NCBI RefSeq assembly: GCF_018885265.1
Contig: NZ_CP076538.1
Coordinates: forward strand, 744,001 to 808,000
DNA length: 64,000 nucleotides
From: Amycolatopsis aidingensis
GTDB taxonomy: Bacteria > Actinomycetota > Actinomycetes > Mycobacteriales > Pseudonocardiaceae
Reading direction: 5' to 3'
This document shows, piece by piece, positions 28,511 to 36,855 of the stretch. Position numbers and translations under genes: made by a program. Each line of letters begins with the position of its first letter. The stretch's first letter is position 1. A model generated the notes under the pieces. It had not been told where the DNA came from, did not search any database, and was given only the letters and a program-made list of their open reading frames with translations.

Positions 28511-29280
28511 CTCGGGTCCGGCTTGCGGGCCTCGATCAGGAACCGCTCGGCATGCGCGACGAACTGGCCCTCCGCCCGGATCCGCTCGTGCAGTTCGGCG
28601 AGCCGCTCCCGGTCGCGCTCGACGGAGAATCCCGGAACCGTCCACGGAACCTTGCGCAGGAAGTACACGACGGCGCCGATATCGTGGAACTCCGCGCGTA
28701 GGCTTTCCGTACGCAGGTCCAGCACGATCAGCCCGGCCGCCTCGGCCCCGGCCACCGCCTGCCGCGCCCAGGTCGGATCGTCCACCGGCACCGGGCCCAT
28801 GATCGCCTCGGTCAGCTCGCGGTTCGACCCGCTGCCGATCCCCTGCGAGAGGTACCTGCCACCGGGGCGCAGCACCCTGGCGATCTCGGTCCAGTCGGTC
28901 ACCGTGGGGTGGCGGCTGGCGACCAGGTCGAAGGTGCCTCCCTCGAACGGCAGGGCCGCATCCTCCGCTACCAGGGCAACCGAGCCGCCGAACGGCCGCA
29001 GGTTGGCTCGCGCGAGTTCGATGTTCGGTGGCCAGGACTCGGTGGCCGCGACCGTGGCCGGGGGCCTCGGCAGGCTGCCGAGGACCTCGGCGAACACCTC
29101 ACCGCCGCCGGTCTGCAGGTCGAGCGCGGCGGCGGCGGAACCCAGCCGCTCGGTCAGCATCCGCGCGTAGCCCCAGGACGGACGTTCCTCGGTGGCCCGC
29201 CCGGCGAGCCAGGAGAAGTCCCAGCCCGTCACCGGCTCCGCCATGCCTTCGGCGAGCAGCTGCTCGAACGATCGGGTCAT
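28507..29280 (-). CDS. SAM-dependent methyltransferase
   Basis: Class I methyltransferase of 257 residues. The SAM-binding loop is ALDLQTGGGEVFAEVL (motif I in relaxed form, near residue 52), followed by VAATESWPPNIELA (motif II), LPFEGGTFDLVASRH (motif post-I acid region) and ARVLRPGGRYLSQ. ATG 29280 begins MTRSFEQLLAEGMAEP, the normal start of this family. The substrate is unknown. It is divergent from the GNAT gene and convergent with the YdjM-like gene. Confidence 0.8.
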   Translation of the reverse strand: MTRSFEQLLAEGMAEPVTGWDFSWLAGRATEERPSWGYARMLTERLGSAAAALDLQTGGGEVFAEVLGSLPRPPATVAATESWPPNIELARANLRPFGGSVALVAEDAALPFEGGTFDLVASRHPTVTDWTEIARVLRPGGRYLSQGIGSGSNRELTEAIMGPVPVDDPTWARQAVAGAEAAGLIVLDLRTESLRAEFHDIGAVVYFLRKVPWTVPGFSVERDRERLAELHERIRAEGQFVAHAERFLIEARKPDPS

Positions 29281-29383
29281 GTCGATGAGTGTGGATGTGG
29301 CCTTGACAGTGCGACAACAGGTTTCTCCGCGAGTCATCCGAAAGACGATGGCGGCCCCGTGACACACGGTAGATCATGCATGC

Positions 29384-30121
29384 GTGTTGGTTGAGAATCT
29401 CGCCTCCCGCCCGGACCTGCTGGAGCCGGCACTGGCGCTCGGCGATGTCGGTGCCGAGTTCGCCCACCACGACCAGATCGGGACGCTGACCAGGGCGCGG
29501 CGGCTGGCCCGCAGGTGGCCGGAGTACTTCCTGGTGCTGCTCGACGGCGACGAGCCGGTCGCCCGCGCGGCGAGTGTTCCGCTGGTGTTCCCGGACGCCG
29601 ACCGGGCCGAGTTGCCGGACCACGGCTGGGACGGCGCGGTGCTGTGGGCGGTCGAGGACGCGCTGGACGAACGGTTGCCGACCGCGCTGGTGGCACTGGA
29701 CGTGCAGGTGGTGCGGGAGCGCCGGGGCAAGGGGATCGCGGGCGAGGCGCTGCTCGCGCTGCGCGAGGTGGCCAGGGCGCGCGGGCTGAGCCGGATGGTG
29801 GTTCCGGTCCGGCCCACCGGCAAACCGGACTACCCGCGGCTGTCCATGCCTGGCTACGTCGCGCTGCGCAGGGAGGACGGCCTGCCAGAGGACGCCTGGC
29901 TGCGCACGCACGAGCGGCTGGGCGCCTGGTTCGTCAGGATCGCTCCCTTCGCCATGACCGTGACCGGATCGGTGGGCCAGTGGCGCTCCTGGACCGGAAG
30001 GTCCTTTGTAGATGGACCCAATGTGGTGTCCGGCGGACTGGCTCCGGTGCTGGTGTCGCTGGAACAGGACCTCGGTGTATACGTGGAGCCGAACGTCTGG
30101 TACGAGCACCCGCTGGTGTGA
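29384..30121 (+). CDS. GNAT-like N-acetyltransferase
   Basis: A 245-residue cytoplasmic protein. The acetyl-CoA pyrophosphate loop is seen in VVRERRGKGIAGEALLAL (R-x-x-G-x-G/A, near residue 115), with preceding strands LVALDVQV. The long C-terminus (from about 160) is not part of the minimal fold. The start is GTG 29384 without a clear ribosome-binding site. The substrate is unknown. Confidence 0.7.
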   Translation: MLVENLASRPDLLEPALALGDVGAEFAHHDQIGTLTRARRLARRWPEYFLVLLDGDEPVARAASVPLVFPDADRAELPDHGWDGAVLWAVEDALDERLPTALVALDVQVVRERRGKGIAGEALLALREVARARGLSRMVVPVRPTGKPDYPRLSMPGYVALRREDGLPEDAWLRTHERLGAWFVRIAPFAMTVTGSVGQWRSWTGRSFVDGPNVVSGGLAPVLVSLEQDLGVYVEPNVWYEHPLV

Positions 30122-30134
30122 GGCGCGGTGCTGA

Positions 30135-31223
30135 CTACCGGACGGTGAGCTCGAAACCGCCGCGCAGCCCGGGTTCCCCGGCGAGCCCGGGGGCCAGCAG
30201 CCGCCAGCTCACGCTCAGCTTCCGCCCCGGCGCCAGCTCGGCCGGGATGCGCAGGCCCATGGCGAACCGGACCGAGCCGTTCGCCGGGATCTCCGTTACC
30301 GGGCGGCAGTTCAGCCGGTACAACTCGCTCTCGTTCACCGCCGCCACCTGGTGGTTACCGAGCGAGAAACGTTCCTGGAGGTAGCCGGGGCAGGGGTCGA
30401 GCGAGACCGCCGAGCCGGTCGGGTTCGCCAGCCGCACGTGGTAGGTCACCAGCTCGCCGGCCTTCCCCGCGGGCACCGGCTCGATCGTGGCTCGCAGCAC
30501 CGAAAGCGGCGAGTCCGGGGTTGTCTCCCGCGCGGGCTCGTCGAAGGAACTCGCCGCGAGATGGGAGGTGGACTGGGGCCCGGTCCCGCCCCGGCCGCAC
30601 GGCGGCGTCTTATCGGTGCGTACCGGGGCGCGCAGCTCGCCGCCGTCCTCCGGGAGGTGGATCGCCAGCTCCAGCGGGCCGTCCACCGGCGCGCAGAACG
30701 GGCCGCTCCAGTCCAGGCGCAGCTCGGCCGCCTTGCCCGGCGGCACGATGGTCACCCGCTGCGCGCCCTCCCGGTTGACCGCGTGCGAGTAGCCGATCGG
30801 CACTTCGCCGTTGCGGTCCCGCAGCCGGGTGTCCACTTCGCCGCGCAGCCGGCAGTTCTCCCGCCCGGTGTTGGTCACCTTGGCGTACCCGATGAGCTTG
30901 GCACCCGCCTGGGCCCGCACGGTGTGCTCGCCGCCGTCGGTGTTGCCGGGGGACAGCCAGGAGGTGAGCTCGCCGCGCAGCTGCCCGGCCTGGCACGGCC
31001 CGGCATCCGGGTCGGTACGGCGCTCGCGAGGCGGGGCGCGGAACTCGCTTTCCCCAGCGGGTTCGTCCACCCAGGGGACGGTGCCATCCGGGAGCAGGGT
31101 CGCGGGGGCGGAGACCCGCGGCGGCAGTGGCTCGGCCGAACCCGGCCCGGCCTCCCCGGCGCCGCACCCGGCGAGCAGCATGAAGGACAGCACGCACGCC
31201 AGAAGCGGCACCGGCCTGATCAT
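30135..31223 (-). CDS. Lipoprotein with two Ig-like halves, function unknown
   Basis: A 362-residue exported lipoprotein. The signal peptide ends in a lipobox (FMLLAGC, Cys20), followed by a Pro/Ala-rich linker. The rest consists of two beta-rich halves with paired Cys, each like the DUF4232-type domains of actinomycete lipoproteins (IGYAKVTNTGRENCRLRG; VTYHVRLANPTGSAVSLDPC). It is 46 bp downstream of the siderophore-binding protein gene on the same strand and could be co-transcribed, but a part in iron uptake is not indicated by sequence. Confidence 0.7.
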   Translation of the reverse strand: MIRPVPLLACVLSFMLLAGCGAGEAGPGSAEPLPPRVSAPATLLPDGTVPWVDEPAGESEFRAPPRERRTDPDAGPCQAGQLRGELTSWLSPGNTDGGEHTVRAQAGAKLIGYAKVTNTGRENCRLRGEVDTRLRDRNGEVPIGYSHAVNREGAQRVTIVPPGKAAELRLDWSGPFCAPVDGPLELAIHLPEDGGELRAPVRTDKTPPCGRGGTGPQSTSHLAASSFDEPARETTPDSPLSVLRATIEPVPAGKAGELVTYHVRLANPTGSAVSLDPCPGYLQERFSLGNHQVAAVNESELYRLNCRPVTEIPANGSVRFAMGLRIPAELAPGRKLSVSWRLLAPGLAGEPGLRGGFELTVR

Positions 31224-31268
31224 CCGGTCAGTGTGCCCGAGCGGGGTGGCGGGCGGGTATGGAACGCG

Positions 31269-32270
31269 TCACCGCGCGGGATCGACCCCGAACTGCTCGG
31301 CGAGGTCGTCCAGCATCGCGTGCGCGCCCTGCAGGCTGACCGAGGTGAACCACACGGTGTCGTTCACGTTGGTGATCTCGCCCTCCAGCGAACCCCACAG
31401 CGGGTTCGACTCGAACTGCGCCCGCGGGTCGCCCTCCTCGGTGCGCGGATCCTGGTAGGTGGAGACGAAGATGTGGTCGGCGTCCAGCTTGGTGATGTTC
31501 TCCTGGCTCAGGTCCACCGAGATCTTGTCCTGGCTGTCCGGCTGGCCATCGGGGCGCTTCAGCCCGGCGTCGGCCATGATGATGCCGGGATAGGAGGCGC
31601 TGCTGTACAGCCGCACCGTGGGCTCACCCTCCACGAAGCGCACCAGGGACACGGTGGCGTCCCGGCCGAGCTTGTCCTTGATGGCCTCGCCGATCTGCCT
31701 GGCCCGATGCTCGTAGGCGCCGATCTTCTGCTCGGCCAGTTCCTCCTTGCCGAGCGCCTTGGCCAGCAGCCGGATGTTCTCCTTCCAGGTCGCCCCGGTG
31801 GTCTCGCTGAACACGGTCGGCGCGACACCGGTCAGCTCGTTGTAGATCTGCTCGTGCCGTACCTTCGCGGACACGATCAGGTCGGGTCGGATGTCGTAGA
31901 GCTGCTCGACATCCGGCGTGTTCAGCTGCCCGATCTCCCTGGCCTCGCTGGCGAAGGTCTTGTCCTGCTCGGGAAGGTAGTCCGGCAGCTGCGCGCCGGA
32001 TGCAGGGAACCTGGTGAAGGCGACCACCTCGGTCTCCAGCGCCAGTGCGGCGTCCACATAGCTGGAGTCCAGCGCGGCGACGGTCCGCGGCTTCGCCTCG
32101 ATGGTGGTCTCGCCCATGGCGTGCTGGATCGTGCGCGGGAACGCTCCCGGTTCTCCCGTGCCCCCGGGCGCGGCCGGGGTGTCCTCGCCGCCACCGCAGG
32201 CCGTGAGGGTCAGGCAGGCCGCGGCCACGGCGGCGAAACTCCTGCGCAGGCGGCGTGCCGAGCGGGCCAT
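31269..32270 (-). CDS. Iron-siderophore ABC transporter substrate-binding lipoprotein
   Basis: Captures a ferric siderophore outside the membrane and delivers it to an ABC permease not present in this window. The 333-residue protein has a lipobox (LTLTACGGG, Cys about 25) and a FecB/FhuD-type (PF01497) fold: RTVAALDSSYVDAALALE near 60, PDLIVSAKVRHEQIYNEL near 130 and the long interlobe helix region near 190. ATG 32270 follows AAGGAG. A DtxR/IdeR-like palindrome lies 21-36 bp upstream. Its place just after the NIS operon implies it takes up that siderophore. Confidence 0.88.
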   Translation of the reverse strand: MARSARRLRRSFAAVAAACLTLTACGGGEDTPAAPGGTGEPGAFPRTIQHAMGETTIEAKPRTVAALDSSYVDAALALETEVVAFTRFPASGAQLPDYLPEQDKTFASEAREIGQLNTPDVEQLYDIRPDLIVSAKVRHEQIYNELTGVAPTVFSETTGATWKENIRLLAKALGKEELAEQKIGAYEHRARQIGEAIKDKLGRDATVSLVRFVEGEPTVRLYSSASYPGIIMADAGLKRPDGQPDSQDKISVDLSQENITKLDADHIFVSTYQDPRTEEGDPRAQFESNPLWGSLEGEITNVNDTVWFTSVSLQGAHAMLDDLAEQFGVDPAR

Positions 32271-32286
32271 CGAGGTCTCCTTCGCG

Positions 32287-32308
32287 TTTGGTTAGCCTTG
32301 GCTAACTG
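32287..32308. promoter_or_regulatory. DtxR/IdeR-like iron box before the binding-protein gene
   Basis: GTTAGCC-TT-GGCTAAC (32291-32306) is a perfect inverted repeat and resembles the TTAGGTTAGCCTAACC consensus of DtxR/IdeR. It overlaps the stop codon of the decarboxylase gene (32292-32294) and lies just upstream of the binding-protein start, so the transporter component has its own iron-controlled promoter. Confidence 0.75.
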
Positions 32309-33509
32309 GGAAGAATACCTGTTCGGGGTGTGGCTGGCTGAGGAAGTCGTGATGAGAGATCTCCCACCCGTACGCGCCCGCTTGCTGGAACGCCAGTACG
32401 TCGCCTGCCCGCACCCGCTGCACCGGCACGTTGCCTGCCAGTACGTCCTTGGGGGTACACAGCTCGCCCACCACGGTCACCGGATCGCCGTGCGCCTCCG
32501 GCCGGGGTGCTTCCAGCCCCCAGCGCTCCACGGGTAGCACGGTGAACGGGTGGCTGTGCTGCCAGGACACCGGTAGCCGGAAATGATGCGTCCCGCCGCG
32601 TACCAGCAGGTAGGTGACGCCGTGGTTGCGCTTGATGTCCAGTACCTCGGTCAGGTACTGCCCGCAGTCGGCCACCAGGTACCGGCCACATTCGAAGTCG
32701 ATCTCCTGCCAGTGGCGGGGGAAGGTGTCCCGCACCAGCCGCCCGAGGCCGGTGCTGAACCCGGCCCAGTCGAAGCGGCGGGTGGGGTCGGTGTAGTCGA
32801 TCCCGATGCCCCCGCCGAGGTTCAGCACCTCGCAGCGCAGGCCGAACCGCTCCTCCCAGGCCAGCACCTTGTCCCGGTAGTGCGCCAGCATCGCCAGGTG
32901 GGCCCGCGCGGAGAGGTTGTTCGAGACCGAGTGCAGGTGGAACCCCACCACCCGCACGCGCGACGTTTCGCGGGCTAACTGTAGTGCGGCGGGCAGGGTG
33001 GGCTCCTGGATGCCGAACTGGGTGGGCCTGCCCGCCATGGCCAGGGTGGCCTCCGGGAACGGTCCGGTCAGGTTCACCCGCAGTAGTACCTCAGCGGTGC
33101 GGTCCAGCCGGGTCGCCACCGCGGCGACCCGGTGCAGCTCCAGCACGCTCTCCACATGCAGCCGCCGGACCCCGGCCGCCAGCGCCGCGGCGATGGCCCG
33201 CTCCGTCTTGGCCGGGCCGCCCATGATCACCGGCGCGTCCGGGGCCGCCGCCCGCGCCTTGGCCAGCTCGCCCGCGGAGGCCACCTCGAACCCGGCCACG
33301 ATCGGCGCAAGCGTTTGCAGCAGCGGTTCCGCGCTGTTCGCCTTCATCGCGTAGAACATCCGGCACCGCGCCGGCAGGGCCGCGACGACCGACCGCACGT
33401 GCCCGGCGAGCGCGTTCAGGTCGTATATGTACGCGCACACCGCTCCGTTTCGAGTCTGCTGATCCGAAATGAGAGCATTGATCTGGTGAGCACTGATCTC
33501 GGTTTGCAT
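32292..33509 (-). CDS. sbnH: SbnH-like PLP decarboxylase of siderophore biosynthesis
   Basis: Fold-type III PLP decarboxylase (ornithine/DAP decarboxylase superfamily), 405 residues. The PLP lysine is in FYAMKANSAEPLLQ near residue 52; HLHSVSNNL, LNLGGGIGIDY and GELCTPKDVLAGN (the Cys of the second active-site half) follow. In staphyloferrin B synthesis SbnH decarboxylates the citryl-diaminopropionate intermediate; this gene is the last of a coupled sbnA-NIS-NIS-NIS operon, which supports that role. ATG 33509 overlaps the upstream stop by one base (TGATG); GTG 33512 is an alternative. Confidence 0.85.
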   Translation of the reverse strand: MQTEISAHQINALISDQQTRNGAVCAYIYDLNALAGHVRSVVAALPARCRMFYAMKANSAEPLLQTLAPIVAGFEVASAGELAKARAAAPDAPVIMGGPAKTERAIAAALAAGVRRLHVESVLELHRVAAVATRLDRTAEVLLRVNLTGPFPEATLAMAGRPTQFGIQEPTLPAALQLARETSRVRVVGFHLHSVSNNLSARAHLAMLAHYRDKVLAWEERFGLRCEVLNLGGGIGIDYTDPTRRFDWAGFSTGLGRLVRDTFPRHWQEIDFECGRYLVADCGQYLTEVLDIKRNHGVTYLLVRGGTHHFRLPVSWQHSHPFTVLPVERWGLEAPRPEAHGDPVTVVGELCTPKDVLAGNVPVQRVRAGDVLAFQQAGAYGWEISHHDFLSQPHPEQVFFPVSQG

Positions 33510-35266
33510 CACTGCTCCGGTTCGGCGAGGGGATTGGGGACGGGGTGCAGGCGCAGTTCGGTGTCCGGTAGCAGCCGCCGGGCGGTCAGCTTCTCCACCG
33601 CGATCCGCGGCTTGCCGAGGTCGAACCGGGCGAACCGGTCGGCGAGGGCGGGGAAGCGTTCCCGGTAGCGGCGCAGTTCGGCGCGCACCACCGCCCAGAA
33701 CTCGAGCTCGTCCAGCCCGTAGGCATCGGCCAGGAAGATCGCCAGCTCACCGAGGTTGACGAAGCAGAAGGCGTCCAGCAGGAAGTCGGTGACCAGGCTC
33801 GGGTCCTGGGTCTCGACGAAGGAGTTGCGGTTGTGGTGATGCGCCGGGGTGTCTGCCAGCCGCGGGCACAGCTGCGGCCGCGCGAGCAGGTCCCTGCGGA
33901 ACCGCACCCCGTCGTGGAAGTCCTTCAGCGCCACCCTTGCCGGCACCCCGTCCCGGTGCACCAGCACCATGTTCTGCGCATGCGCCTCCAGCGCGATCCC
34001 GTGCCCGCACAGCAGGTGCACCAGCGGCGGCACGCTCACCCGCACGAGCCGCTCCAGCCAGTCCCGCAACCCCCGCGCGCGAATCCAGGGGTCGAGCAGC
34101 GGGGTTCCGTTCAGCTCGCGCGCGGTCAGCCCGGTGAACGGCACGGCCGACTCGCCAGGCTCCAGATGGCGGTGCAGGCTCTCCCGCCAGATGCAGGCCA
34201 GCGCCCCGTAGGAGTCCGCGCGCAGCAGACCCGTCCCGGCGTCCGGGTTGAAGGCGCTGCCCAGCACCTCGCCGAGCAGGATCACCCTGCACTCGGTGCG
34301 CAGGAACTCGTCCCCGGCCACCACCCGCCGCAGCCAGTCCGAGATCAGCGGGGCGTTGCGGACCGTGTGCGGCGCGAGTCCCCGCTCGGTCGAGGTGTTC
34401 ACGATCGACAGCGCGAGCTTCAGGTACGGCCTGCGCGGGGCGCTGTGGCAGGCCAGGGTACGGATGGACTGCTGGGCCCGGAACTCGTCCGGATCCTCGC
34501 CGAGTACCCGCAGCTCGCCGCGCCGTAGCTGCTCGGCGAACACCCGGCCGATCCGTTCCCGCCACTGCCACGGATGCACCGGCAGCAGGGTGAACTCACC
34601 TTCCGGAGCCAGCTCGGCAAACCGGCCCATAGTGGACTCTCCGAGTTGTTCGCTGAGCAGGTCCCGCTCCCGCACCGAGTCGGAGACGGTGACCTCGGTG
34701 CTGTCCCGGTGGGCCGCCAGCCACAGCGGCCGCACCGGCCTGCCGAACTCCGGCCCGAAGGCGAGGTTGTCGGCAAGGTCGAACCCCATCCGCGACTTGT
34801 AGGTGGGGTGATACCGGTGGCCATCGGTGACCGTGCGCTCCAGGGTGTCGTAGTCCGCGCCGGCCAGCACGTCCCCGCGGCGCCGTCGGGCATGCTCGGC
34901 GAGCGCGTCCTTCACCAGGGTCTCCTCCAGCTCGCGGGCGAACCGGGCCAGCAGCTCCGGCTCCGCGGCCAGCCGTTCCCGCACCTCGCCGAGAAAAAGG
35001 GTGGGCGACTCCGCTTCGACCTCCTCCCGGTACACCGGGCCGGTCAGCGCCACCCGGTGGAACCCGTGCCTGCGACGGGCGGCGAACCGGTACCGCACCG
35101 GGACACCATCCGCATCCTTTCCGTCCACAATGTACTTATCGGAGTCCGGGCGCATCCGCAGCGCGTCCTCGTACAGCAGCGACTCCACCAGCTGGCGGAA
35201 CACCCGCCGCCGCACCGTGAGGAAGCTCGGCGCGGTCAGCGCGCCGCGCAGGAGTTCAGGATCCAT
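33509..35266 (-). CDS. IucA/IucC-family siderophore synthetase (third in operon)
   Basis: ATP-dependent NIS synthetase, 585 residues, that condenses a carboxylate with an amine through an acyl-adenylate. The nucleotide-binding motif is complete: DGHRYHPTYKSRMGFD near residue 150. LLPVHPWQWRERIG near 248, SIRTLACHSAPRRPYLK near 290 and EAHAQNMVLVHRDG with ALKDFHDG near 455 complete the pattern, and the FhuF-like C-terminal region follows. The ALKDFHDG form recalls IucC/SbnF-type enzymes, but I do not assign one Sbn equivalent. It overlaps both neighbours by one base. Confidence 0.88.
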   Translation of the reverse strand: MDPELLRGALTAPSFLTVRRRVFRQLVESLLYEDALRMRPDSDKYIVDGKDADGVPVRYRFAARRRHGFHRVALTGPVYREEVEAESPTLFLGEVRERLAAEPELLARFARELEETLVKDALAEHARRRRGDVLAGADYDTLERTVTDGHRYHPTYKSRMGFDLADNLAFGPEFGRPVRPLWLAAHRDSTEVTVSDSVRERDLLSEQLGESTMGRFAELAPEGEFTLLPVHPWQWRERIGRVFAEQLRRGELRVLGEDPDEFRAQQSIRTLACHSAPRRPYLKLALSIVNTSTERGLAPHTVRNAPLISDWLRRVVAGDEFLRTECRVILLGEVLGSAFNPDAGTGLLRADSYGALACIWRESLHRHLEPGESAVPFTGLTARELNGTPLLDPWIRARGLRDWLERLVRVSVPPLVHLLCGHGIALEAHAQNMVLVHRDGVPARVALKDFHDGVRFRRDLLARPQLCPRLADTPAHHHNRNSFVETQDPSLVTDFLLDAFCFVNLGELAIFLADAYGLDELEFWAVVRAELRRYRERFPALADRFARFDLGKPRIAVEKLTARRLLPDTELRLHPVPNPLAEPEQ

Positions 35267-36855
35267 CACACCTCCCGCAACGGGTTGGGTACGTCCACGA
35301 ACAGCGGCCGCTCGCTGCGATCGGCGAACCGGCTCAGCAGGTTGGCCTTGGCAGGCAGGGTCGGCGCGCGGGCCAGCTCGGCGGCGCAGGCATACGGCAG
35401 CCCGGCCAGCTCCTGCCTCGCCACCGCCCACAGGCGTTCCTCCGCGGTGCCGGTGTAGCGCCCGAGTACCTGCAGCACATGACCGAGCTGGTTGGTGACC
35501 GCGTGGTACCGCAGCCGGAACCACGCCTCGGTGGCGGGATAGACCGCCGGACTGTCCGGCGCCAGTCCGTGCCGCCTGCCGAGGCTCACCCCCTCCAGGT
35601 CCCGCACCCAGAACCGCACCGGCCAGCCACCCTCGGTCGCCAGCAGTGAGTTCTGCACATGCGCCTCGAAGCTGACCCCGTCGGTGGCGAACACGGTGAG
35701 CAGCGGCAGCAGCGAGATCCGCAGATAGCCACGCAGCCAGGCGAGCACGTCTCCGGCCTCCGCCACACAGCGCACGAGTTCCGGCTCCTCGCCGCGCGGG
35801 CCCTCCTCGAGCAGCCCGGCCAGCACCCTGGGTGCGCCGGTGCCGGTGGTGAACGGGTGTTCCCGGTACAGCACGGCGAACTCGGCGGCCAGTTCGGCGC
35901 CGACGATATCCGGGTCCAGGGTGCGATACCCGGTCTCCAGCAGCACCCCGAAGCCGGCAGGCCAGCGCGCCCGTAGCCGGGCGATCACCCGCGCGGCGTC
36001 GGTGGCCCGGCGCAGGTGCTCGGCGGGGTTGTTCCGGACGAAGTTGGTGATCCGTACGTGCAGCGGCAGCTTCCAGCAGGTCGGGAAGCCGGGGTCGCAG
36101 ACCGTGCGCACCGAGGAGGTCGGGTAGACCGGCTCGCCGAGCGGGCCGAGGTCGACCAGCTCACCGCGCGTGAGCAGGTCGGCCACCTCGGAGCGTCGCC
36201 GCAGGTAGTCTGCCTGCCAGGGGTGTGCGGGCAGCGGGAGGAATCCGGCCGGGCAGTGGGCGGCGACCGGTCCCGGGACCCATCGGCCGGGCGCCACCCT
36301 GCGTTGCTCCAGCAGCCGCGGCGCCACCGCGAAGTAGTGCGGAACGAAGGTGGCCCCGAGCTCCGGGGCGTACCGGGGCAGGTCACCGGCGCCGAACCCC
36401 TCCGCGCTTTTCGGCGTGGGATGAAAGGGGTGGCCGAGCAGCACGTTCTGCTCGGCGTGCCGGGCAGGGTCGGCCTCCCGGCCCGCGCGCTCGGCGAGGT
36501 AGTGCGCCACATGCGCCACGCTGTTGCCGATCTGCGCGGCCAGCTCCGCCTTGCGCCGGGCGTCGCCCCGCCCGGCCACCGCCGCCACCTCGTCCAGCAG
36601 GGTGGCCACGAACTCGGCATGCCCGAGTGGAACCCGTGGCCTGCCGGGGCATTCCCGGAAGGCGTCCCCGGCGTAGCTGTGCTGGCCGAGCACCGAGCGG
36701 TGACACACCCGCACCACCAGTGCGCCGGGGGCAGCGGCCAGCGGGATCCGCAGCTCCCCCTCGGATACGGCGTGCCGCCCGGTCTCCCGCAGGAAGGAGT
36801 TGAGCAGCCGCTGTCGCGCGGCCCGCTGCGCCGCCGCCAGACCCCGTTCGGTCAC
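35266..36855 (-). CDS. IucA/IucC-family siderophore synthetase (second in operon)
   Basis: NIS synthetase of 529 residues starting at GTG 36855, overlapping the preceding gene by 4 bp (GTGA). Motifs: LLGHPFHPTPKSAEGF near residue 143 (Lys kept, the usual following Arg replaced), LPLPAHPWQADYLRR near 215, PTSSVRTVCDPGF near 250 and KLPLHVRITNFVRN near 263, FEAHVQNSLLATEGG near 410, VRDLEGV. Within a staphyloferrin-B-like scheme it would make one of the amide bonds between citrate or alpha-ketoglutarate and diaminopropionate-derived amines. Which bond cannot be read from sequence. Confidence 0.86.
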   Translation of the reverse strand: MTERGLAAAQRAARQRLLNSFLRETGRHAVSEGELRIPLAAAPGALVVRVCHRSVLGQHSYAGDAFRECPGRPRVPLGHAEFVATLLDEVAAVAGRGDARRKAELAAQIGNSVAHVAHYLAERAGREADPARHAEQNVLLGHPFHPTPKSAEGFGAGDLPRYAPELGATFVPHYFAVAPRLLEQRRVAPGRWVPGPVAAHCPAGFLPLPAHPWQADYLRRRSEVADLLTRGELVDLGPLGEPVYPTSSVRTVCDPGFPTCWKLPLHVRITNFVRNNPAEHLRRATDAARVIARLRARWPAGFGVLLETGYRTLDPDIVGAELAAEFAVLYREHPFTTGTGAPRVLAGLLEEGPRGEEPELVRCVAEAGDVLAWLRGYLRISLLPLLTVFATDGVSFEAHVQNSLLATEGGWPVRFWVRDLEGVSLGRRHGLAPDSPAVYPATEAWFRLRYHAVTNQLGHVLQVLGRYTGTAEERLWAVARQELAGLPYACAAELARAPTLPAKANLLSRFADRSERPLFVDVPNPLREV